Positions 39,088-47,668 of a stretch of 64,000 nucleotides of DNA are shown here, in pieces. Both the position numbers and the translations under genes were made by a program. How positions within the stretch are numbered: the first letter of the stretch is position 1; every line of letters starts with the position of its first letter. Source of the DNA: Anaerolineales bacterium (GTDB lineage Bacteria; Chloroflexota; Anaerolineae; Anaerolineales; Villigracilaceae); NCBI GenBank assembly GCA_020847435.1, contig JADLBX010000008.1, positions 1 through 64,000 on the forward strand, read 5' to 3'. The notes under the pieces are model-generated. The model saw only the letters and a program-made list of their open reading frames with translations, had not been told where the DNA came from and did no database searches.

Positions 39088-40470
39088 ATGAGCGATCAGT
39101 ATAAGTACGTACTCACCGAAGACGAACTGCCGAAAGCTTGGTACAACATCAACCCGGATATGCCGGTGAACCCGGCGGAAACGGCGTGGAACGCGGTGTT
39201 GCATCCGGGCACCAAGGAGCCGGTGACGCCCGATTTCCTATCAGTCTTGTTTCCGATGAGATTTATCGGCGAAGCGGTCAGCATGGACCGCTGGATCGAG
39301 ATTCCCGAACCCGTCCGCGACATTTACAAACTGTGGCGGCCGTCGCCCCTGTACCGCGCCAGGCGCTTGGAGAAGGCGCTCGACACGCCCGCCCACATCT
39401 ACTATAAATATGAAGGCGTTTCGCCCGTCGGTTCGCACAAGCCCAACACCGCCATTGCCCAGGCGTTTTACGCGAAGGAAGAAGGCGTTACCGGTTTCAC
39501 CACCGAGACCGGAGCAGGGCAGTGGGGCTCGGCGATGTCCATGGCTTGTAATTTCTTCGGCTTGGAATGTCACGTGTATATGGTGAAGGTTTCCTACAAC
39601 CAGAAGCCGTACCGCCGCATCATCATGGAAACCTTCGGCGCGACCGTCACTCCCAGCCCCTCGAACAAAACCCAATACGGGCAGAAAGTGCTGGCGGACG
39701 ATCCCGAGAATCTTGGTTCGCTGGGGATCGCCATTTCGGAGGCGGTGGAGGCGGCGGCGACCTCCAATGGGAAATACAAGTACTCCCTCGGCTCCGTGCT
39801 TGGACCGGTGCTTATGCACCAAACGGTGATCGGCTTGGAATCTATCAAGCAGTTCGACATGGCGGGCGAATACCCGGACGTGGTCATCGGTTGCGTCGGC
39901 GGCGGGAGCAACTTCGCCGGGTTTGCCTTCCCCTTCATCCACAAGAACTTGACGGAGGGACAGAAGACCAAAGTCGTTGCCGTCGAGCCGACCGCCTGCC
40001 CGACGCTCACCAAGGGGAAATACACCTTCGACTACGGCGACACCGCGCAGATGGCGCCCATCGTCAAGATGCACACCCTGGGTCACAATTTCGTGCCGGC
40101 AGGGATTCACGCCGGCGGTTTGCGCTATCATGGGATGGCGCCTCACGTTTCCGCGCTGGTGGACAGCGGACACATCCAGGCGATCGCACTTGACCAGTTG
40201 GACACGTTTGAAGGCGCGGCGATTTTTGCCAAGGCAGAGGGCATCGTCCCGGCGCCTGAATCGTCGCACGCCATCCGCGCCGCCATCAACGAGGCGGTCA
40301 AATGCCGCGAGGAGGGCGTCAAGAAAGTGATCGCCTTCAATCTTTCCGGTCACGGGCTCTTCGACCTGGGATCGTACGACGAGTACTTGAAAGGCAATCT
40401 CCAACGCTTCGAGTACCCCGCCGAAAAGATCGCCGAATCCATGAAGGAGTTACCGCAAGTGGCTCTGTAA
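39088..40470 (+). CDS. trpB2: Tryptophan synthase beta chain, TrpB2 type
   Basis: 460 residues, longer than TrpB1 (about 400), with the extended N-terminus of TrpB2. [15 protein letters not shown] near residue 84, [18 protein letters not shown] with PLP Lys118, [13 protein letters not shown] near residue 134 and [11 protein letters not shown] near residue 270 fit the family. TrpB2 enzymes do not need TrpA and condense indole with serine or, for the archaeal enzyme tested, O-phosphoserine. No trpA or other trp biosynthesis gene is present. It is first in a 15-gene operon for aromatic breakdown and next to a serine kinase-like gene, so assimilation of free indole into tryptophan is the likely job. 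Ribosome-binding site GAGGAG lies before the ATG. Confidence 0.9.
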   Translation: MSDQYKYVLTEDELPKAWYNINPDMPVNPAETAWNAVLHPGTKEPVTPDFLSVLFPMRFIGEAVSMDRWIEIPEPVRDIYKLWRPSPLYRARRLEKALDTPAHIYYKYEGVSPVGSHKPNTAIAQAFYAKEEGVTGFTTETGAGQWGSAMSMACNFFGLECHVYMVKVSYNQKPYRRIIMETFGATVTPSPSNKTQYGQKVLADDPENLGSLGIAISEAVEAAATSNGKYKYSLGSVLGPVLMHQTVIGLESIKQFDMAGEYPDVVIGCVGGGSNFAGFAFPFIHKNLTEGQKTKVVAVEPTACPTLTKGKYTFDYGDTAQMAPIVKMHTLGHNFVPAGIHAGGLRYHGMAPHVSALVDSGHIQAIALDQLDTFEGAAIFAKAEGIVPAPESSHAIRAAINEAVKCREEGVKKVIAFNLSGHGLFDLGSYDEYLKGNLQRFEYPAEKIAESMKELPQVAL

Positions 40471-40485
40471 CAGAGGCTAGCCCTT

Positions 40486-40521
40486 GTTCATTCCTCCAGC
40501 CCTCACGCTGGAGGAATGAAC
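40486..40521 (+). promoter_or_regulatory. Strong intercistronic hairpin after trpB2
   Basis: A perfect 15-bp stem (GTTCATTCCTCCAGC and its complement) with a CCTCAC loop, in the 85-base spacer before the kinase gene. No T run follows, so it more likely stabilises the trpB2 message or marks a processing site than terminates. Confidence 0.7.
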
Positions 40522-40555
40522 ATTCAGGAATCAAAGTAATGAGGATTGGCGTTCC

Positions 40556-41389
40556 ATGCGTACCCTCGAACCGTCTGAAATCCGCCTGCGTTTTGTGCCG
40601 CTCGAGAAATTGTTATTACACGAGGAAGACGACCCCAACCGCGTGAAGCGGATCGAGATTTCGCTCACGCGCGACGGGTTCCTGCGTAACCCCCCGATCG
40701 TGACGGAGTTCCGCTCCAAATACATCGTGCTGGACGGGGCGACGCGCGTGTCTGCGTTCCAGTCCATGGGCTTGCGCGACATCCTCGTCCAGATCGTGGA
40801 GTACGACCGGGAGACGGTGGACCTCAGCGTTTGGAACCACGTGATCGTTGGTCTGCCGCCCGATAAATTATTGGCGGATATTGCGGACATCGAAGAGTTC
40901 ACCCTGCAACGGATGGACGACACAACCGCCCTCCAGCGCTTGAACGACCGCGACATCGAGGCTTGCATCATCATGCGCAACGGCTCGCAGTTCGCAGTCT
41001 TGTGCGAAGGCGATATTTGCAACAAAGCGGATTTGCTTTGCCAGTTGGTTTCTGTCTATCGGGGGAAAGCGGAGGTCCACCGCACGGCGAGCGTCAACAT
41101 CCCCCCGCTGCTCAAAGAATATCCCGGCTTCTCGGCGGTCATCGCCTTTCCCGTGTACACACCGACGGATGTGGTCGAGATCGCCCTCAACGGGAGCAAA
41201 ATTCCGATGGGGGTGACCCGGCATCTCATCCCCGGGCGCGCGTTGGGGGTCAACGTTCCGTTGGAAAAATTCAAAGATTCTGCGCCGCTGGAGGAAAAGA
41301 ACGCGTGGTTGGATGAAAACGTCCGCCAGCGGCTGAAAGCGAACAAGATCCGGTTATATCAGGAACCGGTCTTTGTCTTCGACGAGTGA
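40556..41389 (+). CDS. ParB/Srx-fold serine kinase-like protein (SbnI/SerK type)
   Basis: 277 residues. The N-terminal ParB-like domain carries the features of the free-serine kinases SbnI and SerK rather than DNA-binding ParB: LLLHEEDDP with Glu23, matching the catalytic Glu after LH in SbnI; FLRNPPIV near residue 42; and LDGATRVSAFQSMG with Asp60, Gly61 and Arg64, matching the DGxHR motif. These enzymes make O-phospho-L-serine from serine and ATP or ADP. No helix-turn-helix or partner ParA is present. Its place between trpB2 and iorA suggests it feeds phosphoserine to TrpB2. Confidence 0.75.
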   Translation: MRTLEPSEIRLRFVPLEKLLLHEEDDPNRVKRIEISLTRDGFLRNPPIVTEFRSKYIVLDGATRVSAFQSMGLRDILVQIVEYDRETVDLSVWNHVIVGLPPDKLLADIADIEEFTLQRMDDTTALQRLNDRDIEACIIMRNGSQFAVLCEGDICNKADLLCQLVSVYRGKAEVHRTASVNIPPLLKEYPGFSAVIAFPVYTPTDVVEIALNGSKIPMGVTRHLIPGRALGVNVPLEKFKDSAPLEEKNAWLDENVRQRLKANKIRLYQEPVFVFDE

Positions 41390-41396
41390 AACGCCC

Positions 41397-43277
41397 ATGA
41401 GCACTCAACTCTTAACCGGTAACGACGCCATCGCATTGGGGCTTGTGGAACAGGGTTGCCGCGTAGCGACCGCCTACCCCGGCACGCCGAGCTCTGAAAT
41501 TCTGGCGGGGATCATCAAATATAAAAAAGCGCTCGACAAAGACCTCTACGCCGAATGGTCGGTCAATGAAAAGGTGGCGTTCGAGGTCGCGCTCGCCGCC
41601 GCGTGGACCGGACTGCGCGCCGCTGTGGCGATGAAACAAGTGGGCTTGAACGTCGCTTCCGACCCTCTTTTTAGCGCCGCGTATACCGGCGTCAAAGGCG
41701 GGTTTATCGTCATCCCCGCCGACGACCCGGGGCCGCACTCCTCCCAAACCGAACAGGATTCGCGCCTGCTGGCTCTCACCGCCAAAGTCCCCGTGTTCGA
41801 TCCCTCCACGCCAGCCGAAGCGCGGGAGATGATCGGCGACGCGTTCGTCCTTTCGGAACGGTTCAAGATTCCCGTCATCCTGCGTCCCACGACGCGCCTC
41901 TGTCACGCCGTCAGCCCCAGCGCCGACGCTCCCGCTTCTTCTTCCGACGGGAAGCCTGTTTCGCCAAAATTCCAAAAGGACCCAGCCCACTGGACCGCCA
42001 CACCAAAACTGCGCTACAAACTCCATACGGAACTCAATCAAAAATTGATCGAGATTGCCGCCGAGTTTGCCAATTCGAAATACAACTACATCGTGAACGA
42101 AGATCACGGCGGCGAGGTAGGCATCATCGCCTCCGGCGTCGCGTTCCACACGGCGCGGCAAGCCCTGCTCGAACTGGGCGTCCGCGTCCCGATGTTGAAG
42201 ATCGGCACGCCCTACCCTCTGCCCGTAAATTTGATCGAAGCCTTCTCCGCCCGCTTCGCGACCGTGATCGTCCTCGAAGAGCCGGACGCGTGCATCGAAC
42301 TCCAGATCCCGAATCGACAACGCGTCCGCGGACGACTCGACGGCAGTGTGCCCAACTCCGGCGAATTGACCCCGGAAGTGATGTTCTCCGTCTTGAGCAA
42401 ATCGTTATCGGGGGTGGGGATGCAAGTGAACCCCTCGCCCGAAGATGCGGACTTGAGCGCGGCGATCAAAAAACTGTCCCTGCCGGCGCGGCGACCGCGC
42501 CTGTGCCCGGGCTGTTCGCATCGTTCCGCGTTCTACGCCATGAAACAGAATTTCGGTCCGCGCGCCATCTACCCCGGCGACATCGGCTGTTACACGCTGG
42601 GGACGAACCTGCGCGCCGTGGATACGTTTGTGGACATGGGCGCTTCGATCACCATGGCGAACGGATTCTTCCAAGCCAACCGGCTCGTCGGCGACGACCG
42701 CGCCGTCATCGCGACCATTGGCGATTCGACCTTCCTGCATTCGGGCATTCCGCCGTTGATCAACGCCGTCCACACCGGCGCGCGCTTTGTCTTGTTGATC
42801 CTCGACAACCACACCACCGCGATGACCGGCTTTCAGCCGACGCCCGCCAACGATTATCTGGCAGACGGTTCGGAAGCGCCGCGCAAAGTTTCCATCCCCG
42901 ATCTCGTCCGCGCTTGCGGAGTCGAATACGTCAAAGTGACCGATCCGTACGAGCAGGAGGATTTCACTGCGATCCTGAACGAAGCGCAGGCTCACACGCA
43001 AGCCGCGGACGGCGGCGTGGCGGTCATCATCGCCGACCGACCGTGCGTTTTGTACGATAACGATCCCATCCTTGAACATCCGCTTCCCGTCGTCGTCACG
43101 GACGAATGCGACGGTTGCCGCTTCTGCACCGAAGCCTTCGAATGTCCCGCGCTCGTCCTGCGCGCCGACGGCAGCCGCGTGGACATTGACTACAAACTTT
43201 GCATAGACTGCGGTCAGTGCATTGACGCCTGCTACAAAGGCTTCATCGTGCCCAAACTGGCGGAGATGGTTGGATGA
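41397..43277 (+). CDS. iorA: Indolepyruvate:ferredoxin oxidoreductase, alpha subunit
   Basis: The start is ATG 41397, 7 bases after the kinase stop; 626 residues. The N-terminal pyrimidine-binding domain (LLTGNDAIALGLVEQGCRVATAYPGTPSSE), TPP-binding domain (PGDIGCYTLG, IGDSTFLHSGIPPL, LDNHTTAMTG) and a C-terminal ferredoxin domain with two 4Fe-4S motifs (CDGCRFCTEAFECP and CIDCGQCIDACYKG). With IorB it converts arylpyruvates plus CoA to aryl-acetyl-CoA, CO2 and reduced ferredoxin. Here it would turn indolepyruvate to indoleacetyl-CoA, and the reduced ferredoxin could serve the benzoyl-CoA reductase of operon 2. Confidence 0.93.
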   Translation: MSTQLLTGNDAIALGLVEQGCRVATAYPGTPSSEILAGIIKYKKALDKDLYAEWSVNEKVAFEVALAAAWTGLRAAVAMKQVGLNVASDPLFSAAYTGVKGGFIVIPADDPGPHSSQTEQDSRLLALTAKVPVFDPSTPAEAREMIGDAFVLSERFKIPVILRPTTRLCHAVSPSADAPASSSDGKPVSPKFQKDPAHWTATPKLRYKLHTELNQKLIEIAAEFANSKYNYIVNEDHGGEVGIIASGVAFHTARQALLELGVRVPMLKIGTPYPLPVNLIEAFSARFATVIVLEEPDACIELQIPNRQRVRGRLDGSVPNSGELTPEVMFSVLSKSLSGVGMQVNPSPEDADLSAAIKKLSLPARRPRLCPGCSHRSAFYAMKQNFGPRAIYPGDIGCYTLGTNLRAVDTFVDMGASITMANGFFQANRLVGDDRAVIATIGDSTFLHSGIPPLINAVHTGARFVLLILDNHTTAMTGFQPTPANDYLADGSEAPRKVSIPDLVRACGVEYVKVTDPYEQEDFTAILNEAQAHTQAADGGVAVIIADRPCVLYDNDPILEHPLPVVVTDECDGCRFCTEAFECPALVLRADGSRVDIDYKLCIDCGQCIDACYKGFIVPKLAEMVG

Positions 43278-43283
43278 CGCTTG

Positions 43284-43336
43284 TACCGCAAAATTTATTT
43301 TGCGACGCCCGAAACGCAAGATAAATCTTGCGCTAC
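43284..43336. repeat. Paired covarying palindromes before iorB
   Basis: CCGCAAAATTTATTTTGCG and ACGCAAGATAAATCTTGCG in the 71-base spacer, flanked by GTAC and CTAC ends that can also pair. Same family as 24668-24819. Confidence 0.8.
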
Positions 43337-43348
43337 TGTGAAAAAACA

Positions 43349-43951
43349 ATGAACTCACTCACTGCGCACGAACTCAAGATCGTCATCGCCGGCATCGGCG
43401 GACAGGGCATCGTCTTCCTCACGCGGCTGTTATCGCAGACCGCCGTCAACCTCGGCTACCCCGTCGTCGTATCCGAAACGCACGGAATGAGTCAGCGCGG
43501 CGGATCGGTCATCTCGCACCTCAAGATCGGCGGCAGTGAAGCGCCGCTCATCCAGCGCGGCTCAGCAGATGTGTTGATCGCCCTCGACGCCAACGAAGCC
43601 ATGCAAAATTTGGACTTCGTGCGGCGCGGCGGCACGGTCTTCGTCAGTTCCAATGCAGAGTTGCATCCCGATCTGCTCCCGCATCTCGAACGGCTGAACA
43701 TCCGCACGTTGCATTTCCCAGCCAGCGCCATCGCCGTCGAATTGGGTTCGCCCGAAACCGCGAACATCGTCATGGCTGGGTTCGTCTGCGCGTACGACGG
43801 ATTGAACCTCCCGCTCGAAGACCTGCAAGCGACCATCAAACAGATCGCTGGTCAAAGGGCGGAAGGGAATCTCAAAGCGTTGGCGGCGGGCTTTCAGGCG
43901 GGGAAGAAAAAGATCGAAGACGCCCAACCCCTCCCGGAAAATCTCCGGTAA
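43349..43951 (+). CDS. iorB: Indolepyruvate:ferredoxin oxidoreductase, beta subunit
   Basis: The start is ATG 43349 (MNSLTAHELKIVIAG), 200 residues. The gamma-type oxidoreductase domain begins at IVIAGIGGQGIVFLTRLLSQ and carries VSETHGMSQRGGSVISHLKIG near residue 44. It assembles with IorA. The next gene starts 6 bases after its stop. Confidence 0.93.
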   Translation: MNSLTAHELKIVIAGIGGQGIVFLTRLLSQTAVNLGYPVVVSETHGMSQRGGSVISHLKIGGSEAPLIQRGSADVLIALDANEAMQNLDFVRRGGTVFVSSNAELHPDLLPHLERLNIRTLHFPASAIAVELGSPETANIVMAGFVCAYDGLNLPLEDLQATIKQIAGQRAEGNLKALAAGFQAGKKKIEDAQPLPENLR

Positions 43952-43957
43952 CCGTTC

Positions 43958-44803
43958 ATGAATCCATTCGAGCATTTCACCCCTTCGAGTTTACCCGAGG
44001 CTCTATCCTTATTGGCTGAGCGCAACGGCAGCGCGGCGGTCATCGCGGGCGGCACCGACCTCTTACTGCGGATGAAGAGCGGGTTCGCCAAACCGCGCGC
44101 CGTCGTCAACCTCAAACGCATCCCCGACCTGCGCGGGATTTCATGCGACTCAAATTCAGGATTACGACTCGGCGCGTTGACCACCCTGCGAGATTTAACC
44201 CGCACGCCTCAAATCCGGGACCTTTACCCGGCGCTCGCCCTCACGGCTGGAGTCATGGCTTCGGAACAGATTCGCAATCTCGCCACGCTGGGAGGGAATC
44301 TCTGCAACGCCGCGCCTTCGGCAGACCTCGCCCCGCCTCTCATCGCCCTGGACGCGGAAGTCGCCATCGTCAGCCTCTCCGGCGAGCGACGCCTGCCCCT
44401 CGCCGATTTTTTCACGGGTCCCGGCAAGACCGTCCTACAGCGCGGCGAATTACTCAAAGAGATCGTCGTTCCTCCGCCGCTGGGCAAAACGGTTTACCTC
44501 AAACATTCGCCGCGCGCCTTCATGGACATTGCCATCGTCGGCGCGGCGGTGCGGATTCACAAACAGGGGAGCCAGTGCCGGCAGGCGCGCATCGTGCTGG
44601 GGGCGGTCGCGCCAACTCCACTTCGGGTAAGAAGCGGCGAAGAAATTTTGGAGGGACAAACCCTCAGCGTGGAGCGAATCCAAAAAGCCGCGCAGGCTTC
44701 CGCCGCATCCTGTTCGCCCATCAGCGACGTGCGCGGCGCGGCGTGGTATCGCAAACGCATGGTCGAAGTTCTGGTACGCAGAGGCATCGAAGCGACGCTA
44801 TGA
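43958..44803 (+). CDS. Molybdenum hydroxylase, FAD-binding subunit
   Basis: 281 residues of the CoxM/xanthine dehydrogenase medium-subunit type. AAVIAGGTDLLLRMKSG near residue 24 binds FAD, and IRNLATLGGNLCNAAPSADLAPPL near residue 106 is the second FAD motif. Part of a three-subunit enzyme with the next two genes, whose overlaps imply equal production. In this operon it would help hydroxylate the indole ring at C2. Confidence 0.92.
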   Translation: MNPFEHFTPSSLPEALSLLAERNGSAAVIAGGTDLLLRMKSGFAKPRAVVNLKRIPDLRGISCDSNSGLRLGALTTLRDLTRTPQIRDLYPALALTAGVMASEQIRNLATLGGNLCNAAPSADLAPPLIALDAEVAIVSLSGERRLPLADFFTGPGKTVLQRGELLKEIVVPPPLGKTVYLKHSPRAFMDIAIVGAAVRIHKQGSQCRQARIVLGAVAPTPLRVRSGEEILEGQTLSVERIQKAAQASAASCSPISDVRGAAWYRKRMVEVLVRRGIEATL

Positions 44804-45312
44804 AAACGCTCATCACACTCACGGTCAATGGCGACGCGCACGAACTTTACATTGACGCGCGGCGTACGCTGTTGGACGTACTGCGAAACGAACTCGGACT
44901 CATGGGCGCGCATCGCGGTTGCGACTCGGGCGACTGCGGCGCTTGCACCGTCATCGTGGACGGTCAACCGATGACTGCGTGCATGATGCTGGCGGCGGAT
45001 TGGAACGGCGCGGAGATTTTGACGGTTGAGGGTTTGACCCCCACCCAACCCTCCCCCATTTTCGAAGAAAATGGGGGAGGGCAAGGGAGGGGGTTGCACC
45101 CGATTCAAAAAGCGTTGGTCGAGAAGGGCGGCATCCAATGCGGATTTTGCACGCCGGGCTTTGTGATGAATATCAAAGCGTTGCTGGATGAAAACCCCAA
45201 TCCGACGGAAGACGAAGCGCGCGCGTGGCTGGCGGGAAATCTCTGCCGTTGTACGGGCTACGCAAAGATCATCGAGGCGGCGCTGAGCGCGGCGGGAGAG
45301 GCGCATGAATAA
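44800..45312 (+). CDS. Molybdenum hydroxylase, 2Fe-2S subunit
   Basis: The start is ATG 44800, overlapping the FAD-subunit stop (ATGA); 170 residues. The plant-type cluster uses Cys41, Cys46, Cys49 and Cys61; the second cluster uses Cys114, Cys117, Cys149 and Cys151 (CGFCTPG, CRCTGY). A palindromic insert at residues about 80-98 lies in the linker between the two domains and leaves all eight cluster Cys intact. Confidence 0.93.
   Translation: MKTLITLTVNGDAHELYIDARRTLLDVLRNELGLMGAHRGCDSGDCGACTVIVDGQPMTACMMLAADWNGAEILTVEGLTPTQPSPIFEENGGGQGRGLHPIQKALVEKGGIQCGFCTPGFVMNIKALLDENPNPTEDEARAWLAGNLCRCTGYAKIIEAALSAAGEAHE
45048..45095. repeat. In-frame palindromic insert in the 2Fe-2S subunit gene
   Basis: CCCTCCCCCATTTTC and GAAAATGGGGGAGGG around a GAA loop, with further G-rich sequence, encoding TQPSPIFEENGGGQGRG between the two iron-sulfur domains. 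Confidence 0.8.
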
Positions 45313-47668
45313 CACGCTCATCGGTCAACGCGTGCCGAAACTCGACGCGCCCAGCAAGGCGGCGGGCAAAACAACCTACGGGCATGATGTCCGTTTGCCG
45401 GGGATGTTGCACGGGCGCATTTTGTACTCGCGCTATCCGCACGCAAGGATCATACGGCTGGATACCTCCCGCGCCGAAAAACTGCGCGGCGTCAAATGCG
45501 TGCTGACGCCCAAAGACAACCCATCGCATCAATTCGGCTACGGCAAAGACAACCGCCCGTTCAAGGAAATTGCGCGCAGTCTGCGCGATGAAATTGCGGG
45601 CGTGGTGGCGACCGATCCCGACATCGCCGAGGAGGCGTTGGCGCTCATCGAAGTGGATTACGGACTCCTGCCGAATGTGTTCTCGCCGCGTGAAGCGTTG
45701 TTGGAAGGCGCGCCGTTGATCCATCCCGAACGCGGCTCGAACTTGTTCCAGCGTTACAACTATTCGCACGGCGACCTGTCGCAGGGCGAGCGCGAGTCGG
45801 ATGTGGTGGTCGAGGCGAAGTATTTGCTCCCGTACGTGTCGCACGTCTGCATGGAGACCAGCGTCGTCGTCGCGCAGTTCGATCACCGCGACCGTCTCAC
45901 GTTGTGGAGCACGACGCAGATCCCATTCCTGTTACAACGCGACCTCTCGGAGGCGTTGGGGATTCCGGGGAGCAACGTCCGCATCATTCAGACGGCGGTG
46001 GGCGGCGCGTTCGGGCGCGGACTGGATATTTATCCGTACGAACCGATCGCGGCGTTGATGTCGCGCAAAACGGGACAGCCTGTGCGCCTGGCATTTTCGC
46101 GCGAGGAGGAATTTTTCGCAGGTCCCGCGCGCCAACCCGCAGAGGTGACCGTGCGCGCGGGAGCAAAGTCGGATGGGACGCTGACGTTCAGGGATGTTTC
46201 GTGCATGTTGGATGTGGGCGCGTACATCTCGTGGGGCACGGTCACGCCGCTGGTGATGATGGAAACCACCGCGTCGTTATATCAAGTCCCGCACGCGCGC
46301 TTCGTCGCGGATTGCGTTTACACCAACAATTTGATCACGGGCGCGATGCGCGGCTACGGTAATCCACAGTCCACATTTTTCATCGAGACGATGATGGATC
46401 GTCTCGCCGAAGAATTGAAGATGGACCCGGTTGACTTCCGCATCCTCAACGCGAACCTCCCCAACACGGAAACGCCGCAGGGACTGATCATCACTTCGTG
46501 CGGGTTGAAGGAATGTTTGGAGGCGGTCGCGGCAAGCGCGGACAGTGCGAAGGGGAACACTACAAGGATGAAGGATGAAAGTGGAATGATGAATGTAAGC
46601 GACAGCCTTCATCCCTTCGACTTCGCTCAGGACAAGCCTTCGTCCTTCATCCATCATCCTTCTAAAAAGCGCGGCATCGGGTTTGCGTCCACGCTGAACG
46701 TGGGCGGCGGGGCGCGCATTTATCGTAGTGACGGTTGCGGCGCGACGGTCAAAGTGGACGACTTTGGGCATGTCACGTTGATCACTGGCTCGACGGAGAT
46801 CGGTCAAGGTTCGGAGACGGTTCTGGCGCAGATCGTCGCGCAGGCGCTGGGCGTAAAAATAGAGGATGTGACCGTGTTGAACAGCGACACGGACATCAAA
46901 CCCTGGGATGTGGGAGTCCATGCCAGCCGGACGACGTTCATCGCAGGCAATGCCGCGCATCTTGCGGCTCTCGACGCGCGCAACCAAATCCTCGAGACGG
47001 CGGCGGAGGCGCTCAAGGTCGAGGCGGCGAGTCTGCTGACGAGGGAGGGGCAGGTGTACGTCCGGGATGAACCGGGGAAGTCCATCCCAATTGAACAGGT
47101 CGCGCGGCGGCGTCATTTTCGAGAGGGCGGAAAAGTCATCCTCGGCGAAGGCTGGTACGACCCGCCGACAAAACTTGTGGACAAGGATACGTACAAAGGA
47201 AATATCTCGGCGGCGTACGGCTTCGGCGCGCAAATGGCTGAAGTGGAAGTGGACACCGAAACGGGCAAGGTGCGCGTGTTGCGGCTGGCGTGCGCGAACG
47301 ATGTGGGGCACGCGATCAACCCGATGGCGGTGGAGGGGCAGATCGAAGGCGGCGCGCAGATGGGGCTGGGATACGCGCTGACGGAGGAGTTGATCGTGAA
47401 GGACGGCAAAGTGTTGAATCCCGACCTGCTCGACTATCGCTTGTTCACGGCGGCGGATATGCCTGCCATCGAAACGTTCATCATCGAAACCGATGACCCC
47501 GGTGGACCGTTCGGCGCGAAGGGAGTCGGCGAGATGGGCGGCACGCCCACTGCCGCCGCGATCGCCAACGCGATCTATGATGCAGTGGGAATACGAATGA
47601 CTCAAGTTCCGATGACGCCCGAGCGCGTGCTGGCGGCGCTGGATGAAAAGGCGAAGGAGACTTTGTAA
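45305..47668 (+). CDS. Molybdenum hydroxylase, molybdopterin-binding subunit
   Basis: 787 residues of the xanthine dehydrogenase/aldehyde oxidase large-subunit type. KTTYGHDVRLPGMLHGRILYS near residue 22, TAVGGAFGRGLDIYPYE near residue 232, AMRGYGNPQSTF near residue 344, GSTEIGQGSETVLAQI near residue 496 and the C-terminal GVGEMGG near residue 740, whose Glu is the expected catalytic base. An in-frame repeat is inserted at about residues 416-455. Context favours hydroxylation of indoleacetyl-CoA (or indoleacetate) to the 2-oxo form with water as oxygen source. Confidence 0.92.
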   Translation: MNNTLIGQRVPKLDAPSKAAGKTTYGHDVRLPGMLHGRILYSRYPHARIIRLDTSRAEKLRGVKCVLTPKDNPSHQFGYGKDNRPFKEIARSLRDEIAGVVATDPDIAEEALALIEVDYGLLPNVFSPREALLEGAPLIHPERGSNLFQRYNYSHGDLSQGERESDVVVEAKYLLPYVSHVCMETSVVVAQFDHRDRLTLWSTTQIPFLLQRDLSEALGIPGSNVRIIQTAVGGAFGRGLDIYPYEPIAALMSRKTGQPVRLAFSREEEFFAGPARQPAEVTVRAGAKSDGTLTFRDVSCMLDVGAYISWGTVTPLVMMETTASLYQVPHARFVADCVYTNNLITGAMRGYGNPQSTFFIETMMDRLAEELKMDPVDFRILNANLPNTETPQGLIITSCGLKECLEAVAASADSAKGNTTRMKDESGMMNVSDSLHPFDFAQDKPSSFIHHPSKKRGIGFASTLNVGGGARIYRSDGCGATVKVDDFGHVTLITGSTEIGQGSETVLAQIVAQALGVKIEDVTVLNSDTDIKPWDVGVHASRTTFIAGNAAHLAALDARNQILETAAEALKVEAASLLTREGQVYVRDEPGKSIPIEQVARRRHFREGGKVILGEGWYDPPTKLVDKDTYKGNISAAYGFGAQMAEVEVDTETGKVRVLRLACANDVGHAINPMAVEGQIEGGAQMGLGYALTEELIVKDGKVLNPDLLDYRLFTAADMPAIETFIIETDDPGGPFGAKGVGEMGGTPTAAAIANAIYDAVGIRMTQVPMTPERVLAALDEKAKETL
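46552..46671. repeat. In-frame repeat insert in the molybdopterin subunit gene
   Basis: About 120 bp starting near AAGGATGAAGGATGAA and ending TTCATCCATCATCCTT, an imperfect inverted repeat with the internal TTCGACTTCGCTCAGGACAA piece. It encodes a low-complexity segment including HPFDFAQDKPSS between two conserved blocks, with no frame change. Confidence 0.8.

Noticed and set aside
40556-41389. Chromosome-partitioning ParB
   Set aside because: No ParA partner, no helix-turn-helix and no parS-like sites; the residues match free-serine kinases.
43958-47668. Ordinary xanthine dehydrogenase for purine use
   Set aside because: No purine genes nearby; it lies inside an operon for indole-type compounds. 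Substrate remains unproven.
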